Shown: piece after piece, positions 1 to 8,345 of the stretch
Numbering within the stretch: the stretch's first letter is position 1
How the letters are laid out: each line of letters begins with the position of its first letter
Origin: an uncultured Oscillospiraceae bacterium
GTDB lineage: Bacteria > Bacillota > Clostridia > Oscillospirales > Oscillospiraceae
Length of the DNA stretch: 64,000 nucleotides
Assembly: GCA_905234855.1 (NCBI GenBank)
Contig: CAJOIU010000005.1
Location: 1-64,000 of the forward strand
Direction of reading: 5' to 3'
The notes under the pieces: generated by a model
Databases searched by the model: none
The model's input: the letters and a program-made list of their open reading frames with translations, nothing else
What the model was told of the DNA's origin: nothing
Made by a program: the position numbers and the translations under genes

Positions 1-92
1 CCGCCGTACTGACTGATGATGAATTTTGCCAGCGCGGGATTCGGATTTTTGATGCGGATCGGGTATTGCAGCTTCTTTTCATATACAAACAT
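1..92 (-). CDS. cotJC: Spore coat protein CotJC, N-terminal part (runs off window)
   Basis: Reverse-strand translation MFVYEKKLQYPIRIKNPNPALAKFIISQYGG resembles the CotJC (manganese catalase-like) N-terminus; start overlaps the upstream stop (TGATG). Confidence 0.85.
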   Translation of the reverse strand, partial: MFVYEKKLQYPIRIKNPNPALAKFIISQYG

Positions 93-538
93 CAGCCCTT
101 ACCTCCCTTGGTGCGGCGCTCCCACGGCCATGCGTCCTCCGGCCAGACCCACGAATCGAACATCGCTGTGTCGCGGCGCGTCACGGGGCCGCACATCTCC
201 ACATAGCGTCTGCGGCCTTCCTCGGCCAGCTCCACGAAGCATTTCCATGTTTTGAAGGCCTCCCCATCGTTTGGATGGGTGTTCAGATACAGCGCCAGCT
301 CATGCGCCACGAAATCCAGCGCCATCAGCTCGGTCAGCGGTGTTTTCTCCACGCGCCCGGAGGCGACATAGTCCATAAACGGTAGATCGAGGCCGGGAAA
401 CAGCGTGCCCTTTTCCAATGCCTCCGCCGGTTCATAGGCATGCTCCGCGCTCTCCTGCATGGGCACCATGGCCAGCGCCAGCGGCGCGCAGGATGGGAGG
501 CTGCCCTCTTTATAAGTGCATGATTCATTCTGTGCCAA
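92..538 (-). CDS. CotJA-CotJB fusion spore coat protein, probable TTG start at 538
   Basis: APLALAMVPMQ...YEPAEALEKGTLFPGLDLPF is CotJA-like; ELMALDFVAHELALYLNTHPNDGEA...WPWE is CotJB-like. One continuous frame. The ORF-track start at 640 lies inside pheT; TTG at 538-536 has GGGGG 8 nt upstream. Confidence 0.8.
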   Translation of the reverse strand: MAQNESCTYKEGSLPSCAPLALAMVPMQESAEHAYEPAEALEKGTLFPGLDLPFMDYVASGRVEKTPLTELMALDFVAHELALYLNTHPNDGEAFKTWKCFVELAEEGRRRYVEMCGPVTRRDTAMFDSWVWPEDAWPWERRTKGGKG

Positions 539-542
539 AAAG

Positions 543-582
543 ATATCCCCCTTTGCACGCCATACTATGCAAAGGGGGATAT
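543..582 (-). terminator. Terminator-like hairpin after pheT (15-bp perfect stem, then CTTTTT)
   Basis: 543-557 ATATCCCCCTTTGCA pairs with 568-582 TGCAAAGGGGGATAT; loop 10 nt. Confidence 0.85.
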
Positions 583-599
583 GGGTTGTTACAGGGCGA

Positions 600-2978
600 T
601 CAGCGGATCGTGGCGCCGTGCTTTTCGGATAGCGCGTCAAGGATCGCCGTCATCGTCTCGGCGGCGTGCTCCTCGGTCAGCGTCTGGTCGGCGGCGCGGA
701 GCGTCAGCGAGAAGGCGACGCTCTTGAAGCCTGCGGGGATCGGCGCGCCCATATACACGTCAAACAGCGCCACGGCCTCGAGGTATTGCCCGCCGGCGGC
801 GGTGATGGTGTCCTCCAAGTCAGCCACGGGGATATCGGCACGGCAGACGAGCGCGATATCGCGCATAACGGCGGGAAAGCGCGGAAGCGCCTTGAAGGTC
901 CGCTCCGGCGCTTGGAGCGCGCGCAGGGCAGTCATATCGAGCTGCGCGTAGAACGCCTCGCTCTCCAAGCCGTAGGCGTCGCATACGAGCGGGTGCACCT
1001 GGCCGATAACGCCGATCGGTTTTCCGTCTGCGGTGATATCGGCGCAGCGGCCGGGGTGGAAGGAGGGGTTTCCGCTCTCTGCGCTGTATCGGACGTTTTC
1101 AATGCGCAGATCCTTCAAAATGGCCTCCACGCAGCCCTTAAGCTGGAAGAAATCGGCGTTGCCTCCGTATTCGCCCAGCGTGAGCCATGCGGATTCGTCT
1201 GCCAGCGGGCTGTTTTCGAGCGGACGGTAAACGGTAGCCAGCTCATAGAAGCGGACGGAGGGGTTCCGGCGCGCCGCGTTCGTGGAGAGAACGTCCAGCA
1301 TGGAGGGCATCGCCGTCGTGCGCATGACGCTGCGATCCTCGCCGAGCGGGTTCTGGATGACAAGCGCGTTGCGCAGAGGGGAGTCCCCGGGCAGGCGGAT
1401 CTTGTCCCATGCGCTCCGGCTGCCGAAGGAATAGGTGAGGATCTCGTTGAAGCCCATGGCGCGGCAGAGGCTCGCGGCGCGGTTTTCAAACGCCTGCTTC
1501 GGGCTCCAGCCGCCCTGCGCAGTCTCGCCGCGGAACATGGTCGGCTCGATCACGTCATAGCCATAGAAGCGGGCGACCTCCTCCGCGAGGTCGGCGTAAT
1601 GTTCGATATCGCTGCGCCACGAGGGGACGATCACATCGTCGCCGCGCATGGTGAAGCCTAGCTTTGTGAGCACAGACACCATGTAGTCCCGGGTGAAATC
1701 GGTGCCGAGAAGAGCGTTGATACTTGCGGGTTCCAGCTTGACGCTCTTTTCCGCAGCGGGAGCGGCGACAACATCGATCATGCCGTCGATCACCTCGCCC
1801 GCGCCGAGCAGCTCCACCAGTTCGCAGGCACGCTGCACGGCGGGAATGGTGCCCTCGGGATCGAGACCCTTTTCAAACTTGCTCGAAGCATCCGTTCGCA
1901 TGCCCAGCGCGATGGCGGTCTTGCGGATCGAGGTGCCGTTGAAGTTTGCCGATTCGAATACGATCATGCGGGTGCCGTCTACGATCTCGGAGTTCTCGCC
2001 GCCCATGACGCCAGCGAGGCCGATGGGCTTTTCTGCGTCGGCGATGACGAGCATATTGGGGGTGAGGATGCGGGGGGTCCCGTCGAGGGTCATGAGCGTC
2101 TCGCCGGGCTCGGCGCGGCGAACAACAATCTTGTTGCCGCCGACGCAGCTATAGTCGAAGGCGTGCATCGGCTGCCCGTATTCCTGCATGACATAGTTCG
2201 TGATATCCACGATGTTGTTGATCGGACGGATACCCGAGGCGCGGAGCCGGCGGCGCAGCCAAGCGGGCGACGGCTCGATGCGGATGTTTTTGACCATGCG
2301 CGCGGTATAGCGCGGGCAGAGCTGCGGATCGCGGATCTCTACATCGAGATAGCTGCGGATATCGTCGCCGGAGCCCTTGACCACAGGCGTATGGACGGCA
2401 AAGGGCGTGTCGAAGGTGGCGGCCGCCTCCCGGGCGAGACCGATGACGCTCAGACAGTCGGGACGGTTGTTCGTGATCTCAAATTCCACAACGCTGTCGG
2501 TGAGGCCGAGCACCTCGCGGATATCCTGTCCCGGCTCACAGGGCTCTTCCAGAATGAAAATGCCGTTTTCGATGGCATAGGGATAATCGTGTGTGTCGAG
2601 ACCCAGCTCGCCGAGGGAGCAGAGCATACCCTCGGAAATGACGCCGCGGAGCTTTCCGGTATGGATTTCCTTGCCGCCGGGGAGCTTTGCGCCGTCGAGG
2701 GCGACGGGAACCATTTTTTCCACTGATACGTTCTGCGCGCCGGTCACAATGGTGAGCTCCCGGCTTTGTCCGGCGTCGATCTTGCAGACCCACAGGTGAT
2801 CGGAGTCCGGGTGGGGACTCATGAAGGTGACTTTGCCGGCCACGACGTTTTCGATGCCGTCGCCGGTGCGGGCGACGGTCTCGACCTTGGAGCCGGACAT
2901 GGTCATCCCATCGCAGAATTCCTTATCGGATACGTCGATCTTCGTATAATCGTTCAGCCATTCGCGTGAAAGGTTCAT
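600..2978 (-). CDS. pheT: Phenylalanine--tRNA ligase beta subunit
   Basis: 792 aa; tRNA-binding N-terminal domain, B3/4 and B5 domains and FDX-ACB C-terminus recognisable (MHAFDYSCVGG, LAGVMGGENSEI, FEKGLDP). Confidence 0.97.
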   Translation of the reverse strand: MNLSREWLNDYTKIDVSDKEFCDGMTMSGSKVETVARTGDGIENVVAGKVTFMSPHPDSDHLWVCKIDAGQSRELTIVTGAQNVSVEKMVPVALDGAKLPGGKEIHTGKLRGVISEGMLCSLGELGLDTHDYPYAIENGIFILEEPCEPGQDIREVLGLTDSVVEFEITNNRPDCLSVIGLAREAAATFDTPFAVHTPVVKGSGDDIRSYLDVEIRDPQLCPRYTARMVKNIRIEPSPAWLRRRLRASGIRPINNIVDITNYVMQEYGQPMHAFDYSCVGGNKIVVRRAEPGETLMTLDGTPRILTPNMLVIADAEKPIGLAGVMGGENSEIVDGTRMIVFESANFNGTSIRKTAIALGMRTDASSKFEKGLDPEGTIPAVQRACELVELLGAGEVIDGMIDVVAAPAAEKSVKLEPASINALLGTDFTRDYMVSVLTKLGFTMRGDDVIVPSWRSDIEHYADLAEEVARFYGYDVIEPTMFRGETAQGGWSPKQAFENRAASLCRAMGFNEILTYSFGSRSAWDKIRLPGDSPLRNALVIQNPLGEDRSVMRTTAMPSMLDVLSTNAARRNPSVRFYELATVYRPLENSPLADESAWLTLGEYGGNADFFQLKGCVEAILKDLRIENVRYSAESGNPSFHPGRCADITADGKPIGVIGQVHPLVCDAYGLESEAFYAQLDMTALRALQAPERTFKALPRFPAVMRDIALVCRADIPVADLEDTITAAGGQYLEAVALFDVYMGAPIPAGFKSVAFSLTLRAADQTLTEEHAAETMTAILDALSEKHGATIR

Positions 2979-2991
2979 CTCATCATCCCCC

Positions 2992-4017
2992 TCAGAACTG
3001 TTCTAGGAAGCGGGTGTCGTTTTCGAACATCAGCCGCAGGTCGCTGATGCCGAAGCGGAACATCGCCATACGCTCCGCGCCGACGCCGAAGGCAAAGCCG
3101 GAATATTTGTCCGTGTCGATGCCGCAGCCGGCCAGCACCTTCGGATGTACCATGCCGGCGCCCAGAAGCTCGATCCAGCCCTCGCCCTTGCAGACGCGGC
3201 AGCCCTTTCCGTGGCACTCGAAGCATTCCACGTCCACCTCGCAGCTCGGTTCGGTGAAGGGGAAGTGGTGGGGGCGGAAGCGGGTGCGGGTCTCGGGACC
3301 GTAGAGTCGGTGGACAAGCTCGTTGAGCGTGCCCTTCAGATCGGCAAAGGTGATGCCCTCGTCCACGACGAGACCTTCGATCTGATGGAACATGGGGCTG
3401 TGGGTGGCGTCCACCTCGTCCTTGCGGTAAACGCGGCCGGGAGAAATGATGCGGATGGGGAGCGGCTGCGTCTCCATGACATGCACCTGCACGGGGCTTG
3501 TCTGGGTGCGGAGCAGGACCTCGTCGTTGTCGTCGAAATAAAAGGTGTCCTGCCGATCCCGGGCGGGATGCCCCTCCTGCGTATTGAGGCGGGTGAAGTT
3601 ATAATCCGAGAGCTCGACCTCCGGCCCTTCGGCAATGGTAAAGCCCATGCCGATGAAAATCTCCTTCGCCTCGCTGATGACCTTCGTCAGCGGGTGCTGA
3701 CGTCCGATGCGGACGGGCTTGCCGGGCATGGTGACATCTGTCGCCTCGGCCGCGAGACGCGCTTCCAGCGCCTTCTCGCTGAGAGCCTTGCGGGCGTCCT
3801 CGATGGCCTGCGTCAGCTCCTCGCGGATCTGGTTGGCAAGCTGCCCCATGACGGGACGCTCCTCCGCCGAAAGAGAGCCCATCTGCTTCAAAATGGCGGT
3901 CAGCTCGCCTTTTTTGCCGAGGTATTTGACGCGGAGCGCCTCCAGCGCATCCAGCGCCCCGGCCTCCTTGATGGCGCTGAGGGACGCATCCCGAAGCGCG
4001 CGTAGCTTTTGTTCCAT
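2992..4017 (-). CDS. pheS: Phenylalanine--tRNA ligase alpha subunit
   Basis: 341 aa; GFTIAEGPEVE, TSPVQVHVM, GAGMVHP, FAFGVGAERMAM class II synthetase motifs. Confidence 0.97.
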   Translation of the reverse strand: MEQKLRALRDASLSAIKEAGALDALEALRVKYLGKKGELTAILKQMGSLSAEERPVMGQLANQIREELTQAIEDARKALSEKALEARLAAEATDVTMPGKPVRIGRQHPLTKVISEAKEIFIGMGFTIAEGPEVELSDYNFTRLNTQEGHPARDRQDTFYFDDNDEVLLRTQTSPVQVHVMETQPLPIRIISPGRVYRKDEVDATHSPMFHQIEGLVVDEGITFADLKGTLNELVHRLYGPETRTRFRPHHFPFTEPSCEVDVECFECHGKGCRVCKGEGWIELLGAGMVHPKVLAGCGIDTDKYSGFAFGVGAERMAMFRFGISDLRLMFENDTRFLEQF

Positions 4018-4115
4018 ATTGACCTGCTCCTTGCTGTATATGATACGATATACAAAATATTAATCCAAAACTAATTTATAGCACATTTTTCGGGTTTTAG
4101 CAACAATAATGTAAA

Positions 4116-4144
4116 TTGACGAATGATTTCCATGAGGATATAAT
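4116..4144 (+). promoter_or_regulatory. SigA-type promoter TTGACG-N17-TATAAT
   Basis: Direct match at 4116-4121 and 4139-4144 upstream of the nnrDE-type ORF. Confidence 0.75.
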
Positions 4145-4174
4145 ATTCTTCGGAAAAGAAGAAGGGAGGGTGAT

Positions 4175-5695
4175 GTGATGGAGCTATCGGACGCCAAACG
4201 GATGAAGTCGGCGGACGCTGCTGCGATCGGAGAGCGGGGGATCGACTCCCTTAAGCTGATGGAAACGGCGGCGACCCATGTGGCGGAGGCGGCAGCGGAT
4301 ATCATGACGGACAATCGCTTGGCGCTGGTGTTCTGCGGTCCGGGCAACAACGGAGGCGACGGCGTGGCCGCGGCGAGGCTCCTGCGCCGATGGGCAGGGG
4401 CAGAGGTGCGCGCCTTTTTGGTCGGGGAGCGAAGCAAAATGACGTCGGACTGCCGATCGATGGAGGAGCGTCTGCTGGAGGTCGGCGGAAAACTGGAGCC
4501 ATTTCAGGCCGACGACCCAGCGCTTTCGGCGCTGATCCAGCGGGCGGGCGTGATCGTGGACGCGCTGTTCGGCGTGGGTCTGAGCCGAGAGCTGACCGGC
4601 GACGCGCTCGCCGCGGTAAGGCTCATAAACAGCGCGAAATGCCCGGTCGTGGCGGCCGATATCGCAAGCGGCGTCTCTGCCGATACGGGTCGCATCCTCG
4701 GCGAGGCGGTGCATGCCGACTGCACCGTGACCTTTTCCAAAGCGAAACCCGGCCATTTTATAGAGCCCGGCTGTGTGTGCTGCGGCGAGCTGCGGGTGGC
4801 GGATATCGGCATCCCTGAAGATCTCGTCGATGCCAGCGGCTGCGGCGTATACGCGATCCATGGAGGCGATCTGCGCCTTCCGGCGCGGGAGCGGCTCACG
4901 CATAAGGGGGACTACGGAAAGCTGCTGATCCTTGGCGGCAGCGTCGGATATACCGGGGCGCCCAGCTTGTGCGCCAAGGCGGCCGTCCGTTCCGGCGCGG
5001 GGCTGGTCTATTTGGGCGTGCCGAAGGATATATATGAAATAACGGCGGTGAAGAATGACGAGGCGATGCCCTTTCCGCTGCCCTCCGAGGCGGGCGGTGT
5101 GTCCGCCGAGGCATGGAGCGCGGCGGCGGAGCGGCTGCATGACTGCGACGTATGCGTGCTCGGACCGGGCATGGGGCGAGGCGAGGGAACACTTGCGCTT
5201 ACGCAGCGTTTGATGACGGAGGCGAGGCTCCCGGTAGTCGCGGACGCGGACGCGCTGTGGGCGATCGCGCAGGATCTCTCCGTGCTGAAAGAGGCGGCGG
5301 CTTCCGTTGTGCTGACGCCGCACGAGGGGGAGTTTGCGCGGCTGCTTGGCCGCCCGGTGGAGGATCGGCTGAACGACGCCCTCGGCTTCGCGAAAGCATA
5401 CGGCTGTGCCGTCGTTTTGAAAGGGCATCGAACGATCTGCGCATTCCCGGATGGAAAGGCCTACGTCATTGACGCGGGCAATCCCGGCATGGCCAAGGGC
5501 GGCAGCGGCGACGTGCTGGCCGGCATCGTCGGCGCGCTGCTGGGTCAGCTTCCGCCCCGGCGGGCGGTGGTCACGGCATGCTGGCTCCATGCCCGGGCGG
5601 GGGACATCGCCGCCGGGCGCTTTGGGGAATATGCCGTGCAGGCGGGGGATATCATCGAGGCGCTGGCTCGGGCGGAGACGGAGATTCTGGCATAA
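4175..5695 (+). CDS. Bifunctional NAD(P)H-hydrate epimerase / ADP-dependent dehydratase
   Basis: 506 aa; N-terminal YjeF_N (VFCGPGNNGGDGVAAARLL) plus C-terminal carbohydrate kinase-like domain (NPGMAKGGSGDVLAGIVGALL). Confidence 0.95.
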   Translation: MMELSDAKRMKSADAAAIGERGIDSLKLMETAATHVAEAAADIMTDNRLALVFCGPGNNGGDGVAAARLLRRWAGAEVRAFLVGERSKMTSDCRSMEERLLEVGGKLEPFQADDPALSALIQRAGVIVDALFGVGLSRELTGDALAAVRLINSAKCPVVAADIASGVSADTGRILGEAVHADCTVTFSKAKPGHFIEPGCVCCGELRVADIGIPEDLVDASGCGVYAIHGGDLRLPARERLTHKGDYGKLLILGGSVGYTGAPSLCAKAAVRSGAGLVYLGVPKDIYEITAVKNDEAMPFPLPSEAGGVSAEAWSAAAERLHDCDVCVLGPGMGRGEGTLALTQRLMTEARLPVVADADALWAIAQDLSVLKEAAASVVLTPHEGEFARLLGRPVEDRLNDALGFAKAYGCAVVLKGHRTICAFPDGKAYVIDAGNPGMAKGGSGDVLAGIVGALLGQLPPRRAVVTACWLHARAGDIAAGRFGEYAVQAGDIIEALARAETEILA

Positions 5696-5712
5696 CACAA
5701 CAGGGAGGCTTC

Positions 5713-6291
5713 ATGCGGAAAGGTCTGATTTCCGTACTGATGATACCCCTTCTGTTCCTCGCGGCCTGCGGGGATCAGGAGGCAAAGGCCGAGCGTGATT
5801 TCGCAGCGTTTCGGGCATCTTTGGCGAATGCGGAGCGCATCACGCTTCGGGCGGCGCTGACAGCCGATTACGGCGGCACGGTTCAGGACTATGTGCTTTC
5901 GGCAGTGTATGACGGGGCGGAGACGCGTGTTACGGTGGAGGAGCCGGAGCTCATCGCGGGCGTGACCGCCGCGGTGAAGCGCGGCGAGACGTCGATATCC
6001 TATGACGGCGTGCTGCTGGGCGCCGGGCCGCTGGATGCGGAAGGCACGACGCCGGTATCCGCGATCCCCGTGATCCTGATGGCGATGACGGACGGGTATG
6101 TCGAGCTTTTATGGCGCGAGGGAAGCTATCTCACTGCCCGCTTGTATGCGGGCGAATCGTCGGCCTGCACGGTGTGGCTCGATGAGGAGACGCGCACGCC
6201 GGTCTCCGCCGAAATATCCAACGATGGGAAAACGGTCATCGCCTGCCGATTCACGGCTTGGGAGCTGGCGCCGGGCGAACCCTCGGACTGA
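5713..6291 (+). CDS. Putative lipoprotein, unknown function
   Basis: Starts MRKGLISVLMIPLLFLAACGD with a lipobox; good SD (GGGAGG). Confidence 0.75.
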   Translation: MRKGLISVLMIPLLFLAACGDQEAKAERDFAAFRASLANAERITLRAALTADYGGTVQDYVLSAVYDGAETRVTVEEPELIAGVTAAVKRGETSISYDGVLLGAGPLDAEGTTPVSAIPVILMAMTDGYVELLWREGSYLTARLYAGESSACTVWLDEETRTPVSAEISNDGKTVIACRFTAWELAPGEPSD

Positions 6292-6321
6292 TTCTGGATC
6301 GCAGCAAAAGAGGAGAAAGAG

Positions 6322-7452
6322 ATGGACGACAGAAAAAAACGGACTTGGGCGGAGATCGACCTTGGGGCGATCGCGCATAATTACCGGGTGATGCGCGCCG
6401 CGCTGCCGGATGGCTGCCGGTTCCTCGGCGTCGTGAAGGCCGACGCCTACGGACATGGGGCGGTGCCGGTGTCGAAGCTGCTGGAGCGGCTTGGCTGCGA
6501 ATATCTCGCGGTGGCCTGCCTCGATGAGGCGCGGCAGCTCCGTGAGGCCGGGATCGGCCTGCCGATCCTGATCCTCGGCTATACGCCGCCCGAATACGCG
6601 CCGGAGCTTTGCGCGCTTTCGGTCACACAGGCGGTCGGCAGCCTCGAGGCCGCCGCGGCGCTGAACGACGCGCTGGAGGGGTCAGATCATACGCTCAAGG
6701 TGCACCTGAAGCTGGAAACGGGTATGGGACGCACGGGCTTCCGCGCCTTCGGCGCATGGAAGGCGCTGCCTGCCGCGACGGCGGTTCGGATGCCCCATCT
6801 GGATGCCGAGGGTGTTTTTACCCATTTCTGCGTGTCCGATGCGGACGAGCAGACGCGGGGATTTACCCATGTCCAGCTGGAACGGTTCCAAGACGCTATC
6901 AAGGCCATAGAGCTGCGTTCCGGGCATACGTTTTCCATCCGACATTGCACCAATTCCGGCGCGATGCTTTCCTTCCCGGAAACCTATATGGATATGGTGC
7001 GTCCCGGCGTATCGCTGTACGGCATGTATCCGGGGCCGGATCGGGCGCGGTTCGATCTCATCCCGGCGATGACGCTCAAAACGCGGGTGGCGTATGTCGA
7101 ACGGCACGAGCCGGGGGATACCGTCAGCTATGGGCGGACGTTCACCGCGGAGCGGCCGAGCGAGATCGCCGTTCTACCCATCGGCTATGCCGACGGACTG
7201 CATCGGACGCTTTCCAATAAGCTCACTGTTTGCATAAACGGCCGTCATGTCCCGCAGGTGGGACGCATCTGCATGGATATGTGCATGGCGGACGTGACCG
7301 GGCTCGGCGTGAAGCCCGGGGACGAGGCGGAGATCTTCGGCCGTGAGATGCCCATCGACGACGTGGCGGAGAAGGCCGGAACGATCCATTACGAGCTGAC
7401 CTGCGCCGTAAGTCCCCGCGTTCCGAGGATCTATGTGGGAGAGACGGTATAA
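6322..7452 (+). CDS. alr: Alanine racemase
   Basis: 376 aa; RTWAEIDLGAIAHNYR..VVKADAYGHG PLP motif, GRICMDMCM. Confidence 0.97.
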   Translation: MDDRKKRTWAEIDLGAIAHNYRVMRAALPDGCRFLGVVKADAYGHGAVPVSKLLERLGCEYLAVACLDEARQLREAGIGLPILILGYTPPEYAPELCALSVTQAVGSLEAAAALNDALEGSDHTLKVHLKLETGMGRTGFRAFGAWKALPAATAVRMPHLDAEGVFTHFCVSDADEQTRGFTHVQLERFQDAIKAIELRSGHTFSIRHCTNSGAMLSFPETYMDMVRPGVSLYGMYPGPDRARFDLIPAMTLKTRVAYVERHEPGDTVSYGRTFTAERPSEIAVLPIGYADGLHRTLSNKLTVCINGRHVPQVGRICMDMCMADVTGLGVKPGDEAEIFGREMPIDDVAEKAGTIHYELTCAVSPRVPRIYVGETV

Positions 7453-7536
7453 TTTTTACGCTTTCGTGGGAAAATGATAGCGTGTCCGTACATAGAATGT
7501 ACCGGGCGACTATTTCACGGAAGTGGTGCTCACAAT

Positions 7537-7899
7537 ATGACAAATCCGGTTCGACGCGGTGACATTTATTATGCGGATCTCAGTCCTGTGGTAGGCTCAG
7601 AGCAGGGCGGGCTGCGGCCGGTGCTCATCGTGCAGAACGATACGGGCAACCGCCACAGCCCCACGGTGATCGCCGCGGCGATCACCTCGCAGCTTGGCAA
7701 AGCCCGTCTGCCGACGCATATCGAGATCCAAGCCCCGGACAGCGGCCTGAGCCGCGACAGCGTGATCCTGCTCGAGCAGATCCGAACGCTGGATAAATCC
7801 CGCCTGCGCGAGCGCATGGGAAAGCTGGACGGGACAACGATGAACCGCGTAGACAACGCCATTGCCGTCAGTTTCGGGCTGGGGCAGTCCATGTCCTAA
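7537..7899 (+). CDS. MazF/EndoA (PemK-family) endoribonuclease toxin
   Basis: [35 protein letters not shown]...RTLDKSRL; 120 aa from ATG 7537. Confidence 0.95.
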   Translation: MTNPVRRGDIYYADLSPVVGSEQGGLRPVLIVQNDTGNRHSPTVIAAAITSQLGKARLPTHIEIQAPDSGLSRDSVILLEQIRTLDKSRLRERMGKLDGTTMNRVDNAIAVSFGLGQSMS

Positions 7900-7905
7900 A
7901 GACCG

Positions 7906-7943
7906 ACCTCCATTCATAGACTTCTGTGAATGGAGGTTGTTTT
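7906..7943 (+). terminator. Terminator-like hairpin whose 3' arm contains the next gene's SD
   Basis: ACCTCCATTCA (7906-7916) pairs with TGAATGGAGGT (7927-7937), followed by TGTTTT, then ATG at 7944. Confidence 0.75.
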
Positions 7944-8282
7944 ATGCGGATTCCTGTGTATATCGACGGCAAGGAGGAAGGCTTTCTCATCATCGAACGA
8001 AAGGGCGCCTTTACGGTGGCGAGCGCGAAGCTCCGGGATGTGGGGCGCGTCGTGCGTCTGCGGGTCTACGGCGACGGGGAGGCGTATCTCGGCGTTCCCA
8101 CGCCCTGCGGCGACGGCTTGTGTCTGGTGCGCCGGTTCAGTCCCCGGGAAATGCTTCGGTTTCCCGCCCATCCGACCTATGCGGCGGAGCAGAAACGAGA
8201 GCCTGAAGCCGCCCCGGAGGCTTCGGAGGATCGGGAGGGCAGGCATGTCCTGTGGCTCGGAGGGCGGGCGCATTATTTCTGA
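7944..8282 (+). CDS. Small hypothetical protein (112 aa)
   Basis: MRIPVYIDGKEEGFLIIERKGAFTVASAKLRDVGRVVRLRVYG...; GGAGG 7 nt upstream of ATG. Confidence 0.7.
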   Translation: MRIPVYIDGKEEGFLIIERKGAFTVASAKLRDVGRVVRLRVYGDGEAYLGVPTPCGDGLCLVRRFSPREMLRFPAHPTYAAEQKREPEAAPEASEDREGRHVLWLGGRAHYF

Positions 8283-8283
8283 A

Positions 8284-8312
8284 TTGGCATTTATAGCCGA
8301 ATGTGGTATAAT
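8284..8312 (+). promoter_or_regulatory. SigA-type promoter TTGGCA-N17-TATAAT
   Basis: Hexamers at 8284-8289 and 8307-8312, upstream of the nucleoside phosphorylase ORF. Confidence 0.7.
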
Positions 8313-8345
8313 TAAAAAAACAACAGATGGGGAGGCGCGGAAACC

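Noticed and set aside
4018-4174. Possible T-box leader upstream of pheS
   Set aside because: Only ~150 bp of divergent intergenic space, with a simple promoter (TTGCTA-N17-TATAAA) and no specifier/T-box sequence seen.
4184-5698. 504-aa reverse ORF opposite nnrDE
   Set aside because: Antisense shadow ORF, no family motifs.
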